5,778 nucleotides of DNA. Source: UBA1372 sp964496075. Its GTDB lineage: Bacteria; Patescibacteriota; Microgenomatia; UBA12405. This document shows, piece after piece, positions 1-4,575 of the stretch. Below the pieces are notes generated by a model. That model did no database searches. It was given only the letters and a program-made list of their open reading frames with translations, and was not told the origin of the DNA. The stretch covers positions 1-5,778 of the forward strand of contig CAZBXB010000042.1 in the NCBI GenBank assembly GCA_964496075.1, read 5' to 3'. Numbering within the stretch: position 1 is the stretch's first letter; each line of letters starts with the position of its first letter. The position numbers were made by a program, and so were the translations under genes.

Positions 1-659
1 ATATTGGTCGAGGTTTGTCGTTTTTAGATTTAGTTCAGGAAGGTAATCAAGGTTTAATGCGGGCTGTTGAAAAGTTTGATTGGCGCCGAGGCTTTAAGTT
101 TTCTACTTATGCCACTTGGTGGATCAGACAAGCTATTACCAGAGCTATCGCCGATCAAGCCAAAACTATCCGTATCCCTGTTCACATGGTTGAGACTATT
201 AACAAAGTTTACAAAGCCACCCGTGCCTTAACTCAAAAACTAGGCCATGAGCCCGAAGTTGAACAAATTGCCGAGGAAGTTGGTGTTACTATTGAAAAAG
301 TCGAAGAAATCTACAGAATTTCTCAAGATACTACTTCTCTAGCTACTCCAGTAGGTGACGATGAAGATTCTTTTTTGGGAGATTTTATCGAAGACACCAC
401 CCAGCCATCTCCCTATGACGAAACTGCCAGAGAATTACTCAGAGAGTCAATTGAGACTGTCTTAGATAGCCTTGATGAGCGAGAAGCCAAGGTTTTAAGC
501 TATCGTTTTGGTCTCTGTGGTGAAACACCCAAAACACTTGAAGAAGTCGGCAAAATATTTAATGTTACCCGCGAGCGTATCCGTCAAATAGAAGCCAAAG
601 CTTTACGCAAACTCCGCCACCCCTCTCGACGCAAGAAACTTCAAGACTACTTAGAGTAA
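1..659 (+). CDS. rpoD: Primary RNA polymerase sigma factor (RpoD/SigA), C-terminal part, 5' truncated by window edge
   Basis: Housekeeping sigma-70 factor that recruits core RNA polymerase to -10/-35 promoters. The reading frame is open to the window edge: codons 3-14 read I-G-R-G, continuing the conserved 'RGL.FLDL.QEGN.GL' block, so the TTG at 15 is internal and the true start lies upstream. About 218 residues are visible. Region 2 includes the core-binding and -10 recognition/melting segment FKFSTYATWWIRQAI. Region 3 starts near IRIPVHMVETINK. Region 4 has the conserved DEREAKVLSYRFGL and the -35-binding helix-turn-helix VTRERIRQIEAKALRKLRHP just before the end. Region 1 and the early part of region 2 are missing from view. 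The strong match to the RpoD group 1 pattern makes an alternative sigma factor unlikely. The stop is TAA at 657-659. A tRNA gene with its own promoter follows after a few bases. Confidence 0.96.
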   Translation, partial: IGRGLSFLDLVQEGNQGLMRAVEKFDWRRGFKFSTYATWWIRQAITRAIADQAKTIRIPVHMVETINKVYKATRALTQKLGHEPEVEQIAEEVGVTIEKVEEIYRISQDTTSLATPVGDDEDSFLGDFIEDTTQPSPYDETARELLRESIETVLDSLDEREAKVLSYRFGLCGETPKTLEEVGKIFNVTRERIRQIEAKALRKLRHPSRRKKLQDYLE

Positions 660-663
660 TTTT

Positions 664-672
664 TGTTATAAT
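664..672 (+). promoter_or_regulatory. Extended -10 promoter for the tRNA-Asn gene
   Basis: TG at 664-665, one base, then TATAAT at 667-672 form a perfect extended -10 element right after the sigma factor stop codon. Transcription would start near 679, about 25 nt before the mature tRNA 5' end at 705. No good -35 box lies 16-18 nt upstream, where the sequence is still sigma factor coding sequence; this is tolerable for an extended -10 promoter. Position and match are seen directly; activity is inferred. Confidence 0.6.
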
Positions 673-704
673 CACAAGCAAATAGCACCTTTAAAAATAT
701 ATTT

Positions 705-1001
705 TCCCCTGTAGCTCAATGGTAGAGCGCTCGCCTGTTAAATAATATAGCAGCCTTTAGTGGTAACACTAGAGTGAAAATCGGGTGAATTGTCGGGAAA
801 CCTAAATTCAGATATTTCATCTGAATATGGCAACCCGCAGCCAAGCTTCGATATTATGTCGAGGAAGGTTCAGAGACTAGGTGATTACACCGTTTAGCGC
901 CCGACTTCCTATTCTTTAGGAAGATGAGATAGTCCAAGCCTTTTGGAAACTTGAGGGCACTTGTAAGCGAAGGGTTCGTGGTTCGAGTCCACGCGGGGGA
1001 G
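705..1001 (+). tRNA. tRNA-Asn(GUU), interrupted in the anticodon by a group I intron
   Basis: The 5' exon is 705-738 and the 3' exon is 964-1001, giving a 72-nt spliced tRNA without an encoded CCA. Acceptor stem: 705-711 pairs with 994-1000 (TCCCCTG with CGGGGGA, one G-U pair). D arm: GCTC 714-717 pairs with GAGC 725-728, with G18-G19 at 721-722. Anticodon loop after splicing: CTGTTAA (735-738 joined to 964-966), anticodon GUU. T arm: CGTGG 977-981 pairs with CCACG 989-993 around TTCGAGT. The tertiary identities U8-A14 and A15-U48 are present. U1-A72 and discriminator G73 (1001) also fit asparagine. The anticodon stem has four good pairs and a C27-A43 mismatch at its outer end. The exons join around a repeated T, but the anticodon is GUU whichever T is assigned to which exon. 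Confidence 0.93.
739..963 (+). ncRNA. Group I self-splicing intron (IC3-like) in tRNA-Asn, no homing endonuclease
   Basis: A 225-nt intron with the full group I core. P1: 5' exon CUGU (735-738) plus U739-A740 pairs with UAGCAG (748-753), giving the required U-G wobble (738-750) at the 5' splice site. P2: 755-762 with 767-774, capped by a GUAA tetraloop. P3: 781-787 with 898-904. P4: CGGG 794-797 with CCCG 834-837. P5: CC 801-802 with GG 829-830, extended by an 8-bp hairpin (806-813 with 819-826). P6/P6a lie around 842-867. P7: GACTA 875-879 with TAGTC 930-934, the guanosine-binding helix. P8: 905-911 with 917-923. P9: 935-938 with 950-953. The terminal G is at 963, and a 2-bp P10 (748-749 with 3' exon UA) is possible. 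Core words such as GGGAAACCTAA, GGCAACCCGCAGCCAAGC and AGAGACTAG closely resemble the Azoarcus tRNA-Ile intron as I recall it. No ORF of useful size lies inside, so mobility would need help in trans. Splicing activity is inferred. Confidence 0.92.
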
Positions 1002-1028
1002 CAAAAGTGGTCTTATCTACGGATATAG

Positions 1029-2285
1029 TCAATAATTAGACAGCCCGATTTCTTTTAATATCTCTGCCTTAATATTTTCGTCAAAACCGGAAAAAACCCT
1101 GTCTTTAATAAAAATAATTGGATAATAACCAAAGTCGTCTGTTACCCCTTCACTTTTATCAAAATTAATCTTTGCTTCCTGCAATTGCTTTTGAAAATTA
1201 ATTTCGCTATTTAATATTTGTTTGCTTGGATAATTAGTTGACTCCAAAAACGCCATCGCTTCTAAGCACATTGATCCCTTGCCATTGTGAAACATAATCA
1301 GCTCCTGCTCATTGGTCGTTTCTGACACCTCGGTGTCAACCTTTGATGATAATTGCCCTACCGAACAAGGATTTTGTAAATTTTCTTCTTCATTATAAGG
1401 AATTTCTGGTCTTATTTCTGGTGTATAAGGCGTATTTTTGTTTTTTGGTATTTGCCACATCGGCATTAATTTATCTACCGTCGCATATTCGTCCAACGGC
1501 AACCAATCAATTTTAGCTGTATCAAAAAATTTCAACCACATTTGATTCCATCTGGCCTTATAACCGCCAATGTTGGTATGCGATACCGGTGTTATTTTTT
1601 TATTATTCAACCCCGCCCTTAATTCTTTTAACATATCTTCCGGGCTCCCTTGTCTTACCCAATAACTGTAGTCACACAAACTACCGTATTCAAACTCAAT
1701 TGTGGGTATATTTGATACCGATAAAATTTTTACACTAAGATATTCTTCCGGTTGAAACACGATTGCTTCTGTTCCTTTAACTCCTCGGGCCAATACATAA
1801 GGAATCTCTAATTTTTCTGCTACCTTAACAGTATTTTCATCAGATGCAAAATATTGTGAACTGATTGCTCTCAATGGCTGACCGGTACAAGCCTCAATTT
1901 TTTGTTTAGATGCGATTACTGTTTCTAATTGTTCTTGATAGGGCATATCCCAAAATGACCCGGTCGGATTTTGAGCTACCAACTCCATTTTATGATCTAA
2001 AAGTTTTTTAATCGTTTCACAATTCTCCTCTACAAAATCCGGACTGACGGATAACAGAGAATAGATCCCTCTGGAATCCAAATCATTGACAAAATTAACC
2101 AATCCCTCCGTATCTTTATATTCAATCAACATCATTATTGCCTTGGTTTTTTCTTTGTCTTTTTCAGGCATTTTTACCACCGTTTCTGTCTTTGTTTCCT
2201 TTTCCAAACTTTGACTGAAAACAAACAAAGTTCCCATAACCAAAAACAACAATACGGCTTTAACCAATTTTTTGTCTTTTAACAT
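1029..2285 (-). CDS. Exported protein: degenerate polysaccharide-deacetylase-like domain plus thioredoxin-like domain
   Basis: A 418-residue protein. Residues 1-7 are basic and 8-24 hydrophobic: a signal peptide or N-terminal anchor without a lipobox, so the rest probably lies outside the membrane. Residues 30-47 are a charged linker. Residues 48-275 resemble a NodB-type polysaccharide deacetylase in layout: an opening strand AIMMLIEY, DSRGIYSLLSVSPDFV, then KMELVAQNP, a helix ending EACTGQP, and late segments VSHTNIGG and WLPLDEY. The metal-binding DD and HxxxH motifs are absent (MLIEYKDTEG and VAQNPTGSFW stand there), so it is probably not an active deacetylase. A Pro/Glu/Asn-rich linker (276-325) leads to a thioredoxin/glutaredoxin-like domain at 328-414: LIMFHNGKGSMC at the active-site position with only C340, then YYPIIFIKDRVFSGF containing the probable cis-proline P389. 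It starts at ATG 2285 and has no clear Shine-Dalgarno. It is divergent from the redox operon and convergent with the tRNA. Fold assignments are by eye and moderate for the first domain. Confidence 0.85.
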   Translation of the reverse strand: MLKDKKLVKAVLLFLVMGTLFVFSQSLEKETKTETVVKMPEKDKEKTKAIMMLIEYKDTEGLVNFVNDLDSRGIYSLLSVSPDFVEENCETIKKLLDHKMELVAQNPTGSFWDMPYQEQLETVIASKQKIEACTGQPLRAISSQYFASDENTVKVAEKLEIPYVLARGVKGTEAIVFQPEEYLSVKILSVSNIPTIEFEYGSLCDYSYWVRQGSPEDMLKELRAGLNNKKITPVSHTNIGGYKARWNQMWLKFFDTAKIDWLPLDEYATVDKLMPMWQIPKNKNTPYTPEIRPEIPYNEEENLQNPCSVGQLSSKVDTEVSETTNEQELIMFHNGKGSMCLEAMAFLESTNYPSKQILNSEINFQKQLQEAKINFDKSEGVTDDFGYYPIIFIKDRVFSGFDENIKAEILKEIGLSNY

Positions 2286-2293
2286 ATCAGCTT

Positions 2294-2313
2294 ATGAATA
2301 TATATAAATTCAT
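2294..2313. promoter_or_regulatory. Inverted repeat ATGAAT-N8-ATTCAT at the start region of the minus-strand gene (candidate operator)
   Basis: ATGAAT (2294-2299) and ATTCAT (2308-2313) flank an AT-rich centre, so the pattern is TGAA-N10-TTCA. It lies between the minus-strand -10 box (2312-2317) and the ATG at 2285, covering the expected transcription start. It shares TGAATATATAT with the second palindrome at 2388-2401, which suggests one regulator for both transcripts. High AT content makes chance palindromes more likely, so confidence is moderate. Confidence 0.45.
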
Positions 2314-2339
2314 AATAAACTTTTCTTTTTTCATGTCAA
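2312..2339 (-). promoter_or_regulatory. Sigma-70 promoter of the minus-strand gene
   Basis: Read on the minus strand, a perfect TTGACA -35 box (2334-2339) is followed after 16 nt by TATTAT (2312-2317), which matches TATAAT at five of six positions. The predicted start is around 2305, leaving a 5' leader of about 20 nt. The box faces away from the matching plus-strand promoter, so the two transcripts diverge. Confidence 0.6.
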
Positions 2340-2369
2340 GTTTTTCTTTATCCAACTACTTTATAATAC

Positions 2370-2399
2370 TTGACAAGTATATTACACTGAATATATATT
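2370..2399 (+). promoter_or_regulatory. Sigma-70 promoter of the DIMC/ATPase/CcdA operon
   Basis: A perfect TTGACA -35 box (2370-2375) is followed after 18 nt by TATATT (2394-2399), five of six matches to TATAAT. The start would be near 2406, leaving a short leader that contains AGGAG (2410-2414) 8 nt before the ATG at 2423. The -35 box sits inside the short palindrome ACTTG-A-CAAGT (2368-2378) and the -10 box inside the TGAATATATATTCA palindrome. A separate TATAAT at 2362-2367 has no convincing -35 partner. Confidence 0.65.
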
Positions 2400-2401
2400 C
2401 A
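2388..2401. promoter_or_regulatory. Perfect 14-bp palindrome TGAATATATATTCA over the operon -10 box (candidate ArsR/SmtB-type operator)
   Basis: The sequence is a perfect inverted repeat of form TGAA-N6-TTCA. This is the half-site spacing known from operators of ArsR/SmtB-family metal and thiol sensors. It covers the -10 box of the operon, so a bound repressor would block polymerase. No regulator gene is visible in the window, so the family assignment is inference from the site alone. Confidence 0.5.
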
Positions 2402-2422
2402 TTAATAATAGGAGATTAAAAA

Positions 2423-2761
2423 ATGAAAATAGCCATAAGTTCAACCGGAAAAGATTTAAACAGCCAGGTTTCAGAAGTATTTGGCCGTTGCCCCTATTTT
2501 CTTATTGTCGAGATTGACGATAAAAAAGTAAAGGAATTTGAAGCACTAGAAAATACAAGCGTAAATCAAACAGGCGGGGCAGGAATTTCTGCCGCCCAAA
2601 CGGTAGCTGGCAAAAACGTCAAGGCAGTTATAGCCGGAAATGTTGGCCCAAGAGCCTTGGATGTATTAAAACAGTTTAATATTCAGGTTTATAAGAGCAC
2701 CGGTTTAGTAAGTAAAGTCACCAAAAAATTCATTAAGGCAGAACTTAAGGAGGTAAAATAA
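2423..2761 (+). CDS. DIMC-family (NifX/ORP-like) metal-cofactor-binding protein, copy 1
   Basis: A 112-residue single-domain protein of the dinitrogenase iron-molybdenum cofactor family (RNase H-like fold; NifX, C-terminal NifB, NafY and the orange protein ORP). These bind metal-sulfur clusters or their precursors in the cytoplasm. Family features visible: N-terminal strand MKIAISSTG; SEVFGRCPYFLIVEID (residues 17-32) with C23; NQTGGAGISAAQTVA (48-62); then VKAVIAGNVGPRALDVLKQFNIQVY (66-90). Length is normal for a stand-alone member. The start is set by AGGAG at 2410-2414, 8 nt before the ATG. It is first in the operon, behind the TTGACA promoter. No nitrogenase gene is visible, and such proteins are common in anaerobes that do not fix nitrogen, so naming it nifX would over-call. 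The cofactor is unknown. Confidence 0.92.
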   Translation: MKIAISSTGKDLNSQVSEVFGRCPYFLIVEIDDKKVKEFEALENTSVNQTGGAGISAAQTVAGKNVKAVIAGNVGPRALDVLKQFNIQVYKSTGLVSKVTKKFIKAELKEVK

Positions 2762-3121
2762 ATGATAAAAATTGTAATTCCTACCAATGGAGATAAAGGC
2801 TTGGATGATCAGGTCGCACAGCATTTTGGCAGATGTAATACTTATACTTTTCTTGACAACAAAGGCAAAGTCATCGAAACAATAAATAATACCAGCCAGC
2901 ATACGGGTGGTTTGGGTTTGCCACCGGAGCTTATGAAAAAACATGGCGCTAATATTCTATTATGTCGTGACCTTGGACCAAGTGCACTTGATTTGTGTAA
3001 AAAACTAGACATAGAAGTTTATGTTGGAGAAGTAGAAATGGTCAGTGATATTTTTAGAATGTGGAAAAATAACAAGCTTAAAAAAGCAGGCGCAGAAGAT
3101 GCTTGCCAACAACACAAATAA
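2762..3121 (+). CDS. DIMC-family (NifX/ORP-like) metal-cofactor-binding protein, copy 2
   Basis: A 119-residue second DIMC protein that begins directly after the stop codon of copy 1 (TAA then ATG) and has a strong AAGGAGGT ribosome site at 2747-2754, inside the end of copy 1. Shared features: MIKIVIPTNG, VAQHFGRCNTYTFLD (18-32) with C25 matching C23 of copy 1, SQHTGGLGLPPELM (45-58), and LGPSALDLCKKLDIEVYVGE (71-90). Copy 2 has more cysteines (C25, C68, C79, C115), a CQQH tail and an added C-terminal helix. The two copies differ strongly between the motifs, so this is an old duplication or a heteromeric pair, not a recent repeat. The pair may bind a cluster between subunits or pass it on; this is inference. 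It overlaps the next gene by one base (TAATG). Confidence 0.92.
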   Translation: MIKIVIPTNGDKGLDDQVAQHFGRCNTYTFLDNKGKVIETINNTSQHTGGLGLPPELMKKHGANILLCRDLGPSALDLCKKLDIEVYVGEVEMVSDIFRMWKNNKLKKAGAEDACQQHK

Positions 3122-3702
3122 TGAAAAAGCTAGAAGAAATAAAAAATGAAGTCTTAAATTGTCAAAGATGCCCCTTATACAAAACCAGAACTAATCCGGT
3201 AATGGGACAGGGGAATCACCAGGCAAAAATAATGTTTATTGCCGAAGCTCCCGGCTTTAATGAAGACTTAACCGGCCATCCATTTTGTGGGGCTTCGGGA
3301 GAGGTTTTAGATGAACTTTTAAATTCTGTTGATATAAAAAGGCAACAAATTTATATCACCAATATCTTAAAATGTAGACCTCCGGAAAATCGCGGGCCAA
3401 AACCGGAAGAAATCAAAGCTTGTTCATCTTATCTGGAAAGACAAATTGAAATCATCAAACCAAAAGTGATTTGTACTTTAGGAAATTATTCAACTGTTTT
3501 CGTTTTTGAAAGATTCGGCTTAAAAGATCAAATTCAAGGAATTAGCAAGATTCATGGTAGATTATTTGAAAGTAAGACTCTTTTTCAAAACATTACCATA
3601 ATACCTTTTTATCATCCGGCCGTAGCTAGCTATAATCCGAATATGAAACAGACTCTTGCCAAAGATTTTAAGATTTTAGAAAAATTTAAACAATCTGATT
3701 AA
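3121..3702 (+). CDS. Family 4 (Fe-S) uracil-DNA glycosylase
   Basis: Removes uracil from DNA, the first step of base excision repair after cytosine deamination. The protein is 193 residues from the ATG at 3121, near the family's usual length. Motifs: CQRCPL (C14, C17), motif A FIAEAPGFNED (39-49), HPFCGASGEVLDELL (53-67), TNILKCRPPENR (80-91, C85), C101, and motif B YHPAVASYNP (164-173). C14, C17, C85 and C101 match the four [4Fe-4S] ligands of family 4. A longer reading from TTG at 3103 is possible but would lie inside the previous gene. The ATG overlaps that gene's stop (TAATG) and lacks a Shine-Dalgarno, which suggests translational coupling. Only 9 nt separate it from the ATPase gene. A repair enzyme inside a cofactor/redox operon is unusual; the shared theme is Fe-S chemistry. 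Confidence 0.93.
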   Translation: MKKLEEIKNEVLNCQRCPLYKTRTNPVMGQGNHQAKIMFIAEAPGFNEDLTGHPFCGASGEVLDELLNSVDIKRQQIYITNILKCRPPENRGPKPEEIKACSSYLERQIEIIKPKVICTLGNYSTVFVFERFGLKDQIQGISKIHGRLFESKTLFQNITIIPFYHPAVASYNPNMKQTLAKDFKILEKFKQSD

Positions 3703-3711
3703 TCCAAAAAT

Positions 3712-4575
3712 ATGAAAATCGCAATTACCGGCGGTAAGGGCGGAACCGGAAAATCAATGGTATCCGTTTCTTTAGCAACCGAGTTTTCCAAAAATAATCT
3801 CACCATGCTGGTTGATGCCGACGTTGAATGCCCCAACGACCACTTAATGCTTTCCGTAAAAAGAAAAAAATACGTTTCAGTTTATCAATCGATACCGAAA
3901 TTTGATTATAGTAAATGCACGAAGTGCGGCAAATGCGCCATGGCTTGTAAGCGAGATGCTATTGTTTGGGTCAAAGGAAAATATCCTGCCTTTGTTAAAG
4001 ACGTTTGTATCGGCTGTATGGCTTGTGTTTCTGCTTGTCCCTACGGAGCCATAACGGAAACTAAAAAAGTAATAGGAACAATTTATACTGGTGAAAATTA
4101 CGGTGTTAATTTAGTTTCGGGAGAACTTAAATTAGGAGAACTGGCATCAGGTGAAGTAGTAGCTGAAGTTAGGAAATGCTCCGAAGAAATCGCCGGGAAA
4201 ATAAAAGCCAAGACGATCTTAATAGATTCTGCGGCCGGTATCGGTTGTCCGGTTATAGCTTCACTGGTTGGTACTGATTATATAGTTGCTGTTACCGAAC
4301 CAACCCCTTCGGCTCTACACGATTTAAAAAGAGTGTTGTATCTTGCCAATCATTTCAAAATTAAACACGGAATTGTTATTAATAAATTTGATCTGGCAAA
4401 AAACTTTTATAAGCAAATAGAAGAGTTTGCCAAAGAAGAAAATATCGCAATTATTGGCAAAATTCCTTATAGAAAAGATTTTGTTAATTCAAACATAAAC
4501 ATGGTACCGATTACTGTCTTAAATTCAAAATATGAAAAGATGTTTCAAGATGTTATAAAGAAGATATCAAAATGA
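3712..4575 (+). CDS. MinD/Mrp-superfamily P-loop ATPase with inserted 2x[4Fe-4S] ferredoxin domain (COG1149 type)
   Basis: A 287-residue cytoplasmic ATPase. Deviant Walker A GGKGGTGKS (7-15) has the signature lysine K9 and the P-loop lysine K14. VDADVECPN (34-42) follows, and the Walker B-like strand TILIDSAAGIGCP is at 168-180 with D172. VAVTEPTPSALHDLKR (192-207) and VINKFDL (222-228, the guanine/adenine-contact region) are typical of the MinD/CooC group. Between Walker A and B lies a bacterial ferredoxin module: C69, C72, C75, C79, then C99, C102, C105, C109, enough for two [4Fe-4S] clusters. The first motif ends Cys-Lys instead of the usual Cys-Pro. Relatives are encoded beside DIMC genes, including the ORP operon of Desulfovibrio, often as two tandem copies; only one complete copy is seen here. 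It probably dimerises and couples ATP hydrolysis to electron or cluster transfer to the DIMC proteins (inference). No Shine-Dalgarno precedes the ATG. Confidence 0.93.
   Translation: MKIAITGGKGGTGKSMVSVSLATEFSKNNLTMLVDADVECPNDHLMLSVKRKKYVSVYQSIPKFDYSKCTKCGKCAMACKRDAIVWVKGKYPAFVKDVCIGCMACVSACPYGAITETKKVIGTIYTGENYGVNLVSGELKLGELASGEVVAEVRKCSEEIAGKIKAKTILIDSAAGIGCPVIASLVGTDYIVAVTEPTPSALHDLKRVLYLANHFKIKHGIVINKFDLAKNFYKQIEEFAKEENIAIIGKIPYRKDFVNSNINMVPITVLNSKYEKMFQDVIKKISK

Noticed and set aside
15..17. TTG as start codon of the sigma factor
   Set aside because: The frame is open upstream and reads I-G-R-G, conserved RpoD sequence, so the gene continues past the window edge.
739..963. Homing endonuclease or other ORF, or a riboswitch, inside the tRNA insertion
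   Set aside because: The 225 nt are fully used by group I core helices and hold no meaningful ORF; the location between tRNA halves explains the structure without a riboswitch.
1002..1028. Bidirectional terminator between the tRNA and the convergent minus-strand gene
   Set aside because: No stable stem with a T tract could be drawn in these bases on either strand.
2362..2367. Perfect TATAAT as the operon -10 box
   Set aside because: No acceptable -35 box lies 16-18 nt upstream, whereas TTGACA at 2370 with TATATT at 2394 gives a better-spaced pair nearer the gene.
2705..2944. 79-codon open frame on the minus strand
   Set aside because: It lies wholly opposite the two well-supported DIMC genes, has no recognisable domain or ribosome site, and is explained as a shadow.
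3103..3120. Upstream TTG start for the uracil-DNA glycosylase
   Set aside because: It adds six residues outside the family alignment and overlaps the DIMC gene further; the ATG at 3121 with a TAATG overlap is more natural.
2423..3121. Calling the DIMC genes nifX or evidence of nitrogen fixation
   Set aside because: No nitrogenase or nif assembly gene is present, and stand-alone DIMC proteins are common in non-diazotrophic anaerobes.
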